Shown here in pieces: positions 54,401-62,081 of a stretch of 64,000 nt of DNA. A model generated the notes under the pieces. It was not told the DNA's origin. It ran no database searches and saw only the letters and a list, made by a program, of their open reading frames with translations. A program made the position numbers and the translations under genes. The stretch's first letter is position 1. The number at the start of each line of letters is the position of its first letter. Source of the DNA: OLB6 sp964467455 (GTDB lineage Bacteria > Bacteroidota > Ignavibacteria > Kapaibacteriales > Kapaibacteriaceae). Where the stretch lies: assembly GCA_964467455.1 (NCBI GenBank), contig CAYXQJ010000003.1, positions 62,001-126,000 on the forward strand, read 5' to 3'.

Positions 54401-55073
54401 GACCAGAAAGTGTGCGTCCGCTCTGATCAACGATGGTCCCTGACAACATCACCGGCACATCGGTCTCAAGTTCAGCGTAGGCCTTGATCGCAGCTTTGGC
54501 ATTGAGCGTGTCGAAGATCGTTTCGATCAACAAGACGTCGACACCTCCCTCGATCAATGCCGTCATTTGTTCCCGATATGAGGCCTTCATCTCGTCGAAG
54601 GTACATCCGCGGAAACCCGGATCATTGACGTCAGGAGAGAGCGACAGCGTCTTGTTGGTCGGACCAACGGCACCAGCCACAAAGCGCGGACGATCCGGCG
54701 TCTTGGCCGTCATTGCATCTGCTGCCTCGCGTGCTAATCGCGCTGCTGCGATGTTGAGCTCTCTCACAAACGGCTCGAGCTGATAGTCGGCTTGGGCGAT
54801 CGAGGTCAGCGTAAACGAATTCGTTTCGATGATGTCGGAGCCAGCTTCCAAATACGCTGTGTGGATCTCGCGGATCGCATCCGGTTGCGTCAGTACCAAC
54901 ATGTCGTTGTTGCCGCGCAACGGTGAGGCGTGATCTCGGAATCGATCACCGCGGAAATCTTCTTCGGTGAAGGTGTACCGTTGCAGCATCGTGCCCATGG
55001 CCCCATCAAGGACCAGGATGCGTTGCTTCAGCAGGTTCGACAGTGTGGTGAAGGTCGAAGGTGTGTTTTGCAT
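51435..55073 (-). CDS. metH: Cobalamin-dependent methionine synthase
   Basis: Methylates homocysteine using methyl-THF and B12. The 1212-residue protein has all four modules: the homocysteine domain (L-D-G-A-M-G-T-M-L-Q near the start; zinc cysteines in G-G-C-C-G-T-T-P), the pterin domain (N-V-G-E-R-T-N-V-T-G-S), the B12 cap and domain (V-K-G-D-V-H-D-I-G-K-N), and the C-terminal AdoMet activation domain (P-A-P-G-Y-P-A-C-P-D-H). The start ATG 55073 shares its A with the trmO stop (TAATG). A TAGTTTTG sits eight bases upstream, so it may be translated by coupling or from its own leaderless mRNA. The frame is open to 55139 inside trmO. Confidence 0.97.
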   Translation of the reverse strand: MQNTPSTFTTLSNLLKQRILVLDGAMGTMLQRYTFTEEDFRGDRFRDHASPLRGNNDMLVLTQPDAIREIHTAYLEAGSDIIETNSFTLTSIAQADYQLEPFVRELNIAAARLAREAADAMTAKTPDRPRFVAGAVGPTNKTLSLSPDVNDPGFRGCTFDEMKASYREQMTALIEGGVDVLLIETIFDTLNAKAAIKAYAELETDVPVMLSGTIVDQSGRTLSGQTPRAFLESLLHCRNLLSIGLNCALGSAMMRPYIEELSEHAPVFVSLYPNAGLPNAMGGYDEVPAFMGEQARDYAASGFLNIVGGCCGTTPDHIKAMADAVQGMSPRVISQRAPYLRLSGLEALEIRPDTNFVNVGERTNVTGSKAFAKLILNGDYEKALEVARQQVENGAQIIDVNMDEGMLDSEQAMTTFLNLIASEPDISKVPVMIDSSKWSVLEAGLKCLQGKGIVNSISLKDGEEEFLRRARLCRDYGAAVIIMAFDERGQADTFERRIEIAERSYRLLTTVVDFPPYDIIFDPNILTVATGIDEHNNYAVDFIRTTHWIKNHLPLSKVSGGVSNISFSFRGNEPVRRAMHTAFLYHAIHAGMDMGIVNAGQIDVYSEIDPMLLEHVEDVLLNRRADATERLLVLAESVKGGERSVAKDEAWRALPIRERIMHALIKGVADHVEADIEEARQTYPSPLAIIEGPLMDGMNEVGDLFGAGKMFLPQVVKSARVMKKAVAYLTPFMEAEKAGGAPSNAGTVLLATVKGDVHDIGKNIVGVVLGCNNYRVIDLGVMVPTEKILDTALAENVDVIGLSGLITPSLDEMVHVAKEMARRKMILPLLIGGATTSRTHTAVKIAPQYDGSTVHVLDASRAVPVVGALLSEERRDQAIEEFRAQNDKVREDYLARSVTKDLLPLQDARTRALSIEGTVPAPKTMDRVVFDQIDLQELRRFIDWTPFFQSWELKGRYPDIFDDATYGAEARSLFDDANHLLDEIIRERSITAKAVCQIFSAYRDGDDVVLPEQGTRLHFLRQQTIKAQGQPQFCLADMVHTENDHIGAFVVTAGHGVDTLCARFEADHDDYRSILVKAVADRLAEAAAEWLHHAVRTSIWGYAPDEGLSNADLIAEEYQGIRPAPGYPACPDHTEKRSLFELLKAETTTGVALTESYAMMPAASVSGWYFAHPDAKYFGITRIGKDQVEDYARRKGMSIEECERWLAPYLGA

Positions 55074-55747
55074 TAGGATTGCAAAACTATGGCAGTTATC
55101 GTCACGACCTTGTTGTTGATCACATAGGCACACCGCCATTGTTGCAGTGCGAGCTCGAAGGTTCCGTCCATCAGGCTGCGTGTGCGCCGATACGGATGCG
55201 GATGTGGATCGAAGGACAGCACACGCCGGGCATGGTCTACCACAAAGGCGGCATCCGGCGGAATAGGGGCGTCGACGACGACGGTGTACTCGGCGTCCGC
55301 GACATCAGCCAACCAGCCAACGGCAGACTCCGGAAAGGCATCTGCATACGGGATGTAGGGTTTGATGTCAAGCACCGGCGTGCCATCCAGAAGATCCGTG
55401 CCTTCGATAAGCAACACCCGCCCCTTCACAGAGATCAGGCGAACACACGACAACCCGATGGGATTGGGGCGGTGTGGTGAACGTGTGGCGAAGACGCCAC
55501 GTTTGGTGCGGTCTCGGGGAGTGAGGATCTTGGGCTTCCACGAGTCGGCGCGGTCGAACCACGTCACAAGCCAGATGCGCTCAACTCCGTCGAGATCTTC
55601 GAGTGCTTGTTCGAAGTTGTGCTGTGGCAGGAGTTCAACCGTTGCGGTGTCGATACGATCGTCAACCTCTGGCTGTCGAGGGGCGTCGTATTTGTTCGCA
55701 TACGGCGTCCGAACGAAGCCGATGGGGGTGCAGGTGATCGGGTCCAT
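55073..55747 (-). CDS. trmO: tRNA (N6-threonylcarbamoyladenosine37-N6)-methyltransferase TrmO-like
   Basis: A 224-residue TsaA/TrmO-family protein, proposed to methylate t6A37 in threonine tRNAs. It opens P-I-T-C-T-P-I-G-F-V-R-T-P-Y and carries the family signature R-S-P-H-R-P-N-P-I-G-L-S, then D-L-L-D-G-T-P-V-L-D-I-K-P-Y-I-P-Y-A-D. It lies 6 bp after the barrel gene and overlaps metH by one base. Confidence 0.92.
   Translation of the reverse strand: MDPITCTPIGFVRTPYANKYDAPRQPEVDDRIDTATVELLPQHNFEQALEDLDGVERIWLVTWFDRADSWKPKILTPRDRTKRGVFATRSPHRPNPIGLSCVRLISVKGRVLLIEGTDLLDGTPVLDIKPYIPYADAFPESAVGWLADVADAEYTVVVDAPIPPDAAFVVDHARRVLSFDPHPHPYRRTRSLMDGTFELALQQWRCAYVINNKVVTITAIVLQS
55082..55089 (-). 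promoter_or_regulatory. -7-like element for metH inside trmO
   Basis: The minus strand reads TAGTTTTG (TAnnTTTG), within the last codons of trmO and eight bases before the metH ATG. Confidence 0.4.
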
Positions 55748-55753
55748 GAACCG

Positions 55754-56494
55754 TTACCAAGCCGATCCAACGGACAGCGTGAGAAAGACGCCGCCAAAGT
55801 TGTTGATCGGCACACCTTGAATACTTTCGAGTCCATCGCCGCCAAAGGGGATGGTGTAATACCTGAGCGTGAACCCCATGACGCTCCCTTCGGCAGGGTT
55901 GCCGAACATCGAGCCCAAGCCAAAGACGGCACCCCATCGAAAGTGCGTGGTGGTATAGCCAAACGACTGGAAGAACTCGTAGTAGATCCCATCCTGAATA
56001 TAGGGGGTCTGAAGAATGATCGTCGGACTCAACCCGGCCATCACAAAGGGTCGGAAGGAATCTTGAAGTTGTTCTGCCAACACGCGGTATTGAATACCGG
56101 CAGTAATGGGGATCATGAACAGGCGGTTGACCTTGTTGGAGACGACGGGGATCGGCCCCATCCAGGCATTCTCGAACTCATCGGTGTTACGTCTGCCGGA
56201 CAGGCCGAAGTTGAACAGGAATGTGCCGTTCTCAAAGATCTGTCGCTGGTAGAAGGCCCCGATCCCCCACCCCGATCCGGAGAAGAGAATGTCGGCCCCG
56301 GCAGCGTTAAGGATCGGGCGTCCTGCATCTTCGCCCATCAACGGGATGGCCGGTTCGAAGATGATCAGTGAATCGTCCGGAGCCGGCGTCTCCCCGGTGA
56401 TCTGCGCCCGTAGGTCCACGGACTGTAGCCATAGACCACAGACCACCAGACACAGACCCAGTAAGGGGCGAGCATATCGTTTTTGAAGCAACAT
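55754..56494 (-). CDS. Hypothetical outer-membrane beta-barrel protein
   Basis: A 246-residue protein with a signal peptide (M-L-L-Q-K-R-Y-A-R-P-L-L-G-L ending L-R-A-Q). The rest alternates hydrophobic and polar residues and ends in a barrel-like strand (F-L-T-L-S-V-G-S-A-W). G-W-G-I-G-A-F-Y-Q-R-Q-I and F-R-P-F-V-M-A-G-L-S-P are typical of small OmpA/porin-like barrels; no family is certain. The start at 56494 is chosen for the signal peptide; the frame opens at 56587. The minus strand carries TAACTTTC (56523-56530), a one-mismatch -7. Confidence 0.72.
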   Translation of the reverse strand: MLLQKRYARPLLGLCLVVCGLWLQSVDLRAQITGETPAPDDSLIIFEPAIPLMGEDAGRPILNAAGADILFSGSGWGIGAFYQRQIFENGTFLFNFGLSGRRNTDEFENAWMGPIPVVSNKVNRLFMIPITAGIQYRVLAEQLQDSFRPFVMAGLSPTIILQTPYIQDGIYYEFFQSFGYTTTHFRWGAVFGLGSMFGNPAEGSVMGFTLRYYTIPFGGDGLESIQGVPINNFGGVFLTLSVGSAW

Positions 56495-56566
56495 CAGAAG
56501 CGGAAGATAGACGGAATTCGAGAAAGTTACGTGTGGTCGGTGTGGATAACGTAAATTCGTATTCCT

Positions 56567-57391
56567 ATGCTCCTGACCGAGTTCCAACGATTGATCGACG
56601 ATGTCTTCCCACCTGGGGCAGCGATGCCGGGTGATGCCATCGGCCTACAGATCGAGTCGCGTAGGGGCACGGCCCACCGAGTACTGATCGCCCTTGAGCT
56701 CACTGATGTTGTCTTGCAGGAAGCGATCGAAGATCAATGTGACGTTGTTGTGGTCTTCCACCCATTGATCTATGCTCCGTTGGCCGCCATCCGCCAGTCG
56801 GATCGCGTTGGACGTTTGGTCGCCGGTGCGATCGCTGCCGACATCGCCGTGATCTCGGTCCACACGGCCTTCGATGCCTATCCCTTCGGCACGAACCATC
56901 TCCTTGCCCAGCGCTTGGGGATCGCCGACACACGGGCTCTCGTACCATCCGCCGTTGCGGGATACGGCATGGGTCTGATCGGCACGTTCGCCGGCACCTT
57001 CGCGGACTTGGTCGAACGTGTCACCACGGTCTGCGGCAGTCCGGTACGATTCCTTCCGCCGCCATCGCGTAACTCCGAGACGTCGGATGACGCCCTCCGC
57101 GTGGCCATTGTGGGCGGCAGCGGCGCCAGCTTCACAGACGATGCGATCGCGGCTAAGGCCGAGGTCTTCATCACGGCCGACCTCAAATACCACGCCTTCC
57201 ATGCCGCCGAAGGACACCTCGGTCTGATCGACCCTGGTCATTTCGAAATGGAACAGTTCGTCCCGGATGGACTGTACGAGACGTTGCGTTCGAAAGTATC
57301 ACAATCGTGTACGTTGCTGCGATCGACGATCACAACGAATCCGGTGCGATACACAAGCCCCCTTCCTGAAGAACATTCATCAACTTGTTAG
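56567..57391 (+). CDS. Nif3-like dinuclear metal protein
   Basis: A 274-residue protein of the NIF3/YbgI/YqfO family, often annotated as GTP cyclohydrolase I type 2 without firm proof. Metal-site motifs are V-V-F-H-P-L-I-Y, V-H-T-A-F-D and D-P-G-H-F-E-M-E-Q. The long middle insertion of YqfO is absent. TAAATTCG (56552-56559) just upstream is a one-mismatch -7 element, and an exact DnaA box lies at 56541-56549. It is 9 bp before the zinc-ribbon gene. Confidence 0.9.
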   Translation: MLLTEFQRLIDDVFPPGAAMPGDAIGLQIESRRGTAHRVLIALELTDVVLQEAIEDQCDVVVVFHPLIYAPLAAIRQSDRVGRLVAGAIAADIAVISVHTAFDAYPFGTNHLLAQRLGIADTRALVPSAVAGYGMGLIGTFAGTFADLVERVTTVCGSPVRFLPPPSRNSETSDDALRVAIVGGSGASFTDDAIAAKAEVFITADLKYHAFHAAEGHLGLIDPGHFEMEQFVPDGLYETLRSKVSQSCTLLRSTITTNPVRYTSPLPEEHSSTC

Positions 57392-57400
57392 GATCTCAGC

Positions 57401-58141
57401 ATGACAGAGCAGATCAAGCTTCTCGCCCATCTGGCCGCCATCGATGCACGTCTCGACGAACTGCACGATGAACTCGGCGATCTGCCGGCCGAAGTGAAGA
57501 AGCTCGAGCAGAACGTGCGCACGAAAAAACTTGCGCTCGAAGAAGCCGAGGCCAAGGTCAAGGAGATCGAGCATCTTCAAGGCACGGGACACGTGACGAT
57601 CCAGGAGCTGCAGGACAAAGAGACGAAGCTCACCGAGCAGCAGTTCCAGGTCAAGAACAACCGTGAGTTCGATGCGATCACCAAAGAGATCGAGCACATC
57701 AAGAACGAGCGCGCGTCACTTGATGATCGTCTGCGCACAGCATCGGTGTCTGAAGAAAATCTCAAGGCAACGGCCGCTACGCTTGCCGAGGCCTTTGCCG
57801 AAGCGAAGTCGGCCCTTGCTGACAAACAAAAAGAATTGGAAGAACTCACCGGCGACCACAACGTTGAACTCAAGAAGTTCATTGCGATGCGGTTGAAGGT
57901 GATCGCCGACCTCGACGACACTCTCGAGGCAGAATATGAGCGTATCCGCACGTTCCACCGAGAGGCCACCGTGGCCATTCGACGCGATTCGTGCAGCGGT
58001 TGCTACTCAGCCATCCCGTCACAACGGATCATGGAGATGAAGTACAATCGCGACAAGATGTACACCTGCGAGAACTGCGGCCGCATCCTCGTCACCGAAG
58101 ACGTTGCTGATGAGGTCGAATCGCTCGTTGACGAAGCCTGA
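57401..58141 (+). CDS. Coiled-coil protein with C-terminal zinc ribbon
   Basis: A 246-residue protein, mostly a long charged coiled coil (about 10-190, heptads rich in Glu/Lys/Leu), ending in a C4 zinc ribbon (D-S-C-S-G-C and Y-T-C-E-N-C-G-R-I-L). It belongs to the DUF164/zf-RING_7 group, often found next to Nif3-like genes, as it is here. The role in this group is not well established; nucleic-acid binding is plausible from the ribbon. rnpB follows 12 bp later. Confidence 0.88.
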   Translation: MTEQIKLLAHLAAIDARLDELHDELGDLPAEVKKLEQNVRTKKLALEEAEAKVKEIEHLQGTGHVTIQELQDKETKLTEQQFQVKNNREFDAITKEIEHIKNERASLDDRLRTASVSEENLKATAATLAEAFAEAKSALADKQKELEELTGDHNVELKKFIAMRLKVIADLDDTLEAEYERIRTFHREATVAIRRDSCSGCYSAIPSQRIMEMKYNRDKMYTCENCGRILVTEDVADEVESLVDEA

Positions 58142-58153
58142 TATACGGTTGAT

Positions 58154-58566
<413 letters not shown>

Positions 58567-58571
<5 letters not shown>

Positions 58572-58908
58572 AAACCGTTCTATTCCTACATATCCCGTTC
58601 CTACCGGCGGTCCCGGCGACCCCGTCCTGGCTGACCTCATGCCCGAGTTCATCGCACAATGGACGAAAGACCTGACCGTCACCTGGGCCGAGATCAAGGA
58701 CCGCGGCGACATCGAAGAGTTTCGTCGCTTCGGTCACACGATCAAAGGGTCGTTCCTTCAATTTGGGTTTCGCGAGCTCTCCCCCATCGGCCGCGAGATC
58801 ATGGACGACGCCGAACAACTCGATTGGGAGGGGGCAGACCTACGCGTACAAGGATTGCTTGTGGTGTTGGGGAAGATGCGTGAGAACTTACCAGGAGAAA
58901 CTGCGTGA
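58567..58908 (+). CDS. HPt (histidine phosphotransfer) domain protein
   Basis: A 113-residue protein that is almost only an HPt helical bundle. The phosphorylatable residue would be His57 in F-G-H-T-I-K-G-S-F-L-Q-F-G-F, and E-L-S-P-I-G-R-E-I follows as in other HPt domains. Such proteins relay phosphate between hybrid kinases and regulators; none is in the window. GTG 58567 with AGGAG seven bases upstream is the best start. Frame upstream of it runs through RNase P RNA and is not real. This start and its ribosome site sit in the P1 region of rnpB. Confidence 0.85.
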
Positions 58909-58942
58909 GAAATTTCATGAGAAACTGCGTGAGAAACTGCGT
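58895..58942. repeat. 12-bp tandem repeat over an HPt/CsgG-like gene junction (4 copies)
   Basis: GAGAAACTGCGT at 58895, a changed copy at 58907, then exact copies at 58919 and 58931. The tract covers the end of the HPt gene, the GTG start of the next gene and its first 13 codons (M-R-N-F-M-R-N-C-V-R-N-C-V). Confidence 0.92.
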
Positions 58943-59423
58943 GATCGTTGGAGTGCTCCTGTTGATAGCCGGGCCATTCGTGGCGTCGGCGCAGAAGCGC
59001 GTCATTGTACTGCCGTTCCGGAACATGGATGGCGAAGTGGCCTATAATCCGTGGCGGTACGAATTGGCGGATTCACTTCGAACTGCACTTCTTGGCGTCG
59101 ATCCGTCTCAAAAGGCCTTTATGATGATCGATCAGGATTCCGTTGAGCTGGCGATCAGTGAATTGAATCTCGACCCCAACAACGCCCAGTTCGAAAGTGA
59201 TGTGTGGCGCGCCGTCAAGAACCTTAAAGCCGATCTTGTTGTTCAGGGTAACTTCTTCCTGCGTGGAGACCGGGTGCTTATGAACGCCTACGTCTACAGC
59301 GTTGAGTTTCAGGTGGCCAATCAGGAACATCAAGCCAAGAATTTGTACAAGACGCCGACCACCTATATGGAGGCCGTGCCGATCATGACGAAGAAACTCT
59401 ATCCAGCCCTCATTGCACCATGA
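58905..59423 (+). CDS. Exported CsgG/TolB-N-like protein
   Basis: A 172-residue protein with a signal peptide whose basic n-region is made by the 12-bp repeat, then a hydrophobic core (V-I-V-G-V-L-L-L-I-A-G-P). The mature part opens K-R-V-I-V-L-P-F-R-N-M-D-G and continues with D-L-V-V-Q-G-N-F-F-L-R-G-D-R-V-L-M-N-A-Y-V-Y, the fold pattern of CsgG/FlgO/TolB-N nucleotide-like periplasmic domains. The specific role is unknown. The start overlaps the HPt stop (GTGA) and the end overlaps lipA (ATGA), so translation of all three is probably coupled. Confidence 0.78.
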   Translation: MRNFMRNCVRNCVIVGVLLLIAGPFVASAQKRVIVLPFRNMDGEVAYNPWRYELADSLRTALLGVDPSQKAFMMIDQDSVELAISELNLDPNNAQFESDVWRAVKNLKADLVVQGNFFLRGDRVLMNAYVYSVEFQVANQEHQAKNLYKTPTTYMEAVPIMTKKLYPALIAP

Positions 59424-60301
59424 TCGAACTACCCGTCATCGACACTCCGGAATCTCCGCTCACTGGCAACCGTCGACCTGAATGGCTCAAGGTTCGCGCA
59501 CCCGGCGGTGAAGACTATGCCCGCATCAAGAACATGATGCGCGCAAAAGCGCTCCACACGGTCTGCGAAGAAGCGCGCTGCCCGAACATCTCGGAATGCT
59601 GGAACGCCGGCACAGCAACGTTCATGATCCATGGCGACACGTGCACACGCTCCTGTGGGTTCTGCGCGGTTAAGACAGGTCGCCCCCTACCTGTGGATCT
59701 TGATGAACCACGCCGTGTGGCAGAGGCCGTTGGCAAGATGGACCTCAAACATTGCGTCATCACGTCGGTCAATCGTGACGAGTTGAAAGACGGTGGGTCG
59801 ATCATTTGGGCAGAGACCATTCGTGAGGTGCGTGCAGCATCGCCCAACACGACGATCGAGGTCTTGATCCCCGACTTCAAAGGCAACAAGGAAAACTTGC
59901 AGCGTGTGATCGATGCACGTCCGGACATCCTGAACCACAACACTGAAACAGTACCGCGACTGTACAAACGGGTGCGTCCGCAAGGTCGGTATCCGTGGAC
60001 CCTTGACGTCTTGGCCGAATCAAAGCGTCAGGGCATGCGCACAAAGACGGGCATCATGCTTGGTCTTGGCGAGACGCCGGATGAAGTGCTCGCTGTGATG
60101 AAGGACCTGCGCGGCGTCAACGTCGACGTTCTCACGCTCGGACAATACCTTCAGCCAACAAAGAATCATTTGCCTGTAGATCGCTTCGTGCATCCCGACG
60201 AGTTCAAGCACTATGAAGTGGTCGGCAAAGAGATGGGATTCGATGTTGTTGAATCCGGGCCTCTCGTGCGCAGCTCCTATCATGCCGAGCGCCACGTCTG
60301 A
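59420..60301 (+). CDS. lipA: Lipoyl synthase
   Basis: Radical SAM enzyme that inserts sulfur into octanoyl-protein to make lipoate. The 293-residue protein has both iron-sulfur signatures: C-E-E-A-R-C-P-N-I-S-E-C for the auxiliary cluster and C-T-R-S-C-G-F-C for the SAM cluster, with the C-terminal V-R-S-S-Y-H-A-E ligand serine. P-D-F-K-G-N and N-H-N-T-E-T-V are also typical. lipB is not in the window. Confidence 0.98.
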   Translation: MIELPVIDTPESPLTGNRRPEWLKVRAPGGEDYARIKNMMRAKALHTVCEEARCPNISECWNAGTATFMIHGDTCTRSCGFCAVKTGRPLPVDLDEPRRVAEAVGKMDLKHCVITSVNRDELKDGGSIIWAETIREVRAASPNTTIEVLIPDFKGNKENLQRVIDARPDILNHNTETVPRLYKRVRPQGRYPWTLDVLAESKRQGMRTKTGIMLGLGETPDEVLAVMKDLRGVNVDVLTLGQYLQPTKNHLPVDRFVHPDEFKHYEVVGKEMGFDVVESGPLVRSSYHAERHV

Positions 60302-61089
60302 TGAAGTTCACGGTCTTGGGTAGTGGAACATCGACCGGTGTTCCCAACGTTGGTTGTGATTGCGAAACCTGCACCAGCACCGACCCGCGCGATAAGCGAC
60401 TCCGGACCTCACTACTGGTTGAGTCAGAGCGAACGACGATCGTCATCGACACGTCTTCGGACTTCCGTCAGCAGATGCTTCAGCACAACGTGATGAAGCT
60501 TGACGGCGTTGTGTTCACACATCACCACTTCGACCACATCGGTGGTTTCGACGACATTCGTCCCTACAACTTCAACGTTGGCGGTCCGATGCCCATCTAC
60601 GCCATGCGCGAAACGTTGGATGTTCTTGAGTATACCTTCCCCTATGCATTCGGGAAGGTTCCTTCTTCCGGCACATCGGTACCAAGCGTCGATGTCCACA
60701 TCATTGATGCGGACCCGTTCACCGTTGGAGACCTCACTCTTCAGCCGATCCCGCTCTATCACGGTGCATCATTACGCGTCAACGGCTACCGCATCGGCGA
60801 TGTTGCCTATTGCACCGACACGAACCACATCCCGATCCCATCCATGGAACGCCTCAAGGACCTCGACGTCCTCATCCTTGATGGTTTACGCTGGGAACCA
60901 CATCCCACACATTTCACGATCGCTCAGGCACTAAAGATCATCGATCACCTCCAGCCCAAGGTGACGTATCTGACGCACATTGCACACCAGATCAAACACG
61001 CCGACACCGAAGCTCAACTTCCGAACAACGTCTTTATCGCGTACGACGGTCTTTCATTTCGTCCGTCGTCCGGCGTCCTTCGTCCTTAG
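60301..61089 (+). CDS. MBL-fold metal-dependent hydrolase (PhnP-like)
   Basis: A 262-residue metallo-beta-lactamase-fold protein. The metal motif is T-H-H-H-F-D-H-I-G-G; further ligands are in P-L-Y-H-G, Y-C-T-D-T-N-H and L-T-H-I-A-H-Q. An early G-V-P-x-x-G-C-D-C-x-x-C segment resembles the structural zinc site of PhnP phosphodiesterases. The substrate is probably a cyclic phosphodiester, but no phn genes are near. Its ATG shares a base with the lipA stop (TGATG). It overlaps convergent scpB by 4 bp. Confidence 0.9.
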   Translation: MKFTVLGSGTSTGVPNVGCDCETCTSTDPRDKRLRTSLLVESERTTIVIDTSSDFRQQMLQHNVMKLDGVVFTHHHFDHIGGFDDIRPYNFNVGGPMPIYAMRETLDVLEYTFPYAFGKVPSSGTSVPSVDVHIIDADPFTVGDLTLQPIPLYHGASLRVNGYRIGDVAYCTDTNHIPIPSMERLKDLDVLILDGLRWEPHPTHFTIAQALKIIDHLQPKVTYLTHIAHQIKHADTEAQLPNNVFIAYDGLSFRPSSGVLRP

Positions 61090-62081
61090 TCCCTGTCTTC
61101 GTCGTCCCCGTCTTCGATGTCGCTGTGCGAGCTGTCGCTGTGCGAGCTGTCGCTGTGCGAGCTGTCGCTGTGCGAGCTGTCGCTGTCTTCGACGTACTCC
61201 CGATGCTCCTCCTCATTCTCCATCGAATGATGCCAATACGCACCCGACGTTGCTTCCTGATCGGCGGTGTCTTCTGCCGGCGGGAGGACGGCGCGACCCT
61301 CTTCGGTCTCTTCGAGAAGCATTGATAGTTGCCGACGCAGTGTGCGGTGATCGGTCGAGATCGTGATTGTCTCATCAGCTTCGATCATCGTCGTTGTCGT
61401 CTTCAGGAGATCGTCGATCTCACGCAGCTTCGGCAGTTCCGAAAGTGAATTCAAACCAAAGATGCGCAAGAACTCATCCGTTGTGCCGTAGAGGAGCGGT
61501 TTGCCCGGCGTTTCGCTTCTGCCGACGATCGTCAGCAGTCCCTTTTCGACGAGGGAATTGACCACTTCGCCGGAGTTCACGCCGCGGATCGCATCCACTT
61601 CGCCCTTGGTAAGGGGCTGGCGGTATGCCACGATCGCCAACGTCTCCATCGCTGCCTGGGTGAGGCGCTTGCGGTTGCGCGCTTTGAGCAGACGTTGCAC
61701 CAGCTGTCCATGCTGCGGTGTTGTGGCGAACTGATAGCCCCCTGCGATCTTTACGATCCGGAATGGACGATCGGTGGTCTCGAGTTCTTCATTGATCTCG
61801 TCGACCAACTCGTCGAAGTAGCCCTTTGGCACTTCGAATTCTTTCTTGGCCGGACGTTCTTCCGGTTGCTCTTCCCCTTCAAGTGGAAGAGCTTGCTGAC
61901 CCGGCACTTCCTGGGTAGGATCTTCCAGCACCAACACGCGATGCATCACGCGCGTGGTTAGGGGATCTTCGCTGGCAAAGATCAACGACTCGAGAGCACG
62001 ACGCTGGTCGTAGCGCTCAAGCGTGAAGAAGTACGGGATATCGAGTTCTTCTTGCGGGGTTTCGTGTTCGATCTCGGTCAT
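61086..62081 (-). CDS. scpB: Segregation and condensation protein ScpB
   Basis: Winged-helix partner of the SMC-ScpA condensin complex. The 331-residue protein is longer than usual (about 190). The core is recognisable: L-E-S-L-I-F-A-S-E-D-P-L, G-G-Y-Q-F-A-T, L-T-Q-A-A-M-E-T-L-A-I-V-A-Y-R-Q-P-L-T and I-R-G-V-N-S. An acidic insertion lies near 55-80 and an acidic tail ends with S-D-S-S-H repeats. The start ATG 62081 overlaps scpA as ATGA. Confidence 0.93.
   Translation of the reverse strand: MTEIEHETPQEELDIPYFFTLERYDQRRALESLIFASEDPLTTRVMHRVLVLEDPTQEVPGQQALPLEGEEQPEERPAKKEFEVPKGYFDELVDEINEELETTDRPFRIVKIAGGYQFATTPQHGQLVQRLLKARNRKRLTQAAMETLAIVAYRQPLTKGEVDAIRGVNSGEVVNSLVEKGLLTIVGRSETPGKPLLYGTTDEFLRIFGLNSLSELPKLREIDDLLKTTTTMIEADETITISTDHRTLRRQLSMLLEETEEGRAVLPPAEDTADQEATSGAYWHHSMENEEEHREYVEDSDSSHSDSSHSDSSHSDSSHSDIEDGDDEDRD
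61119..61186. repeat. 15-bp tandem repeat in the scpB tail
   Basis: Four exact in-frame copies of GTCGCTGTGCGAGCT (61119-61178) and a partial copy, coding on the minus strand for four S-D-S-S-H units in the acidic C-terminus. Confidence 0.95.

Noticed and set aside
55073..55139. Cobalamin or SAM riboswitch before metH
   Set aside because: The region upstream of metH is trmO coding sequence up to the start codon; there is no room for an aptamer and no conserved B12-box sequence was seen.
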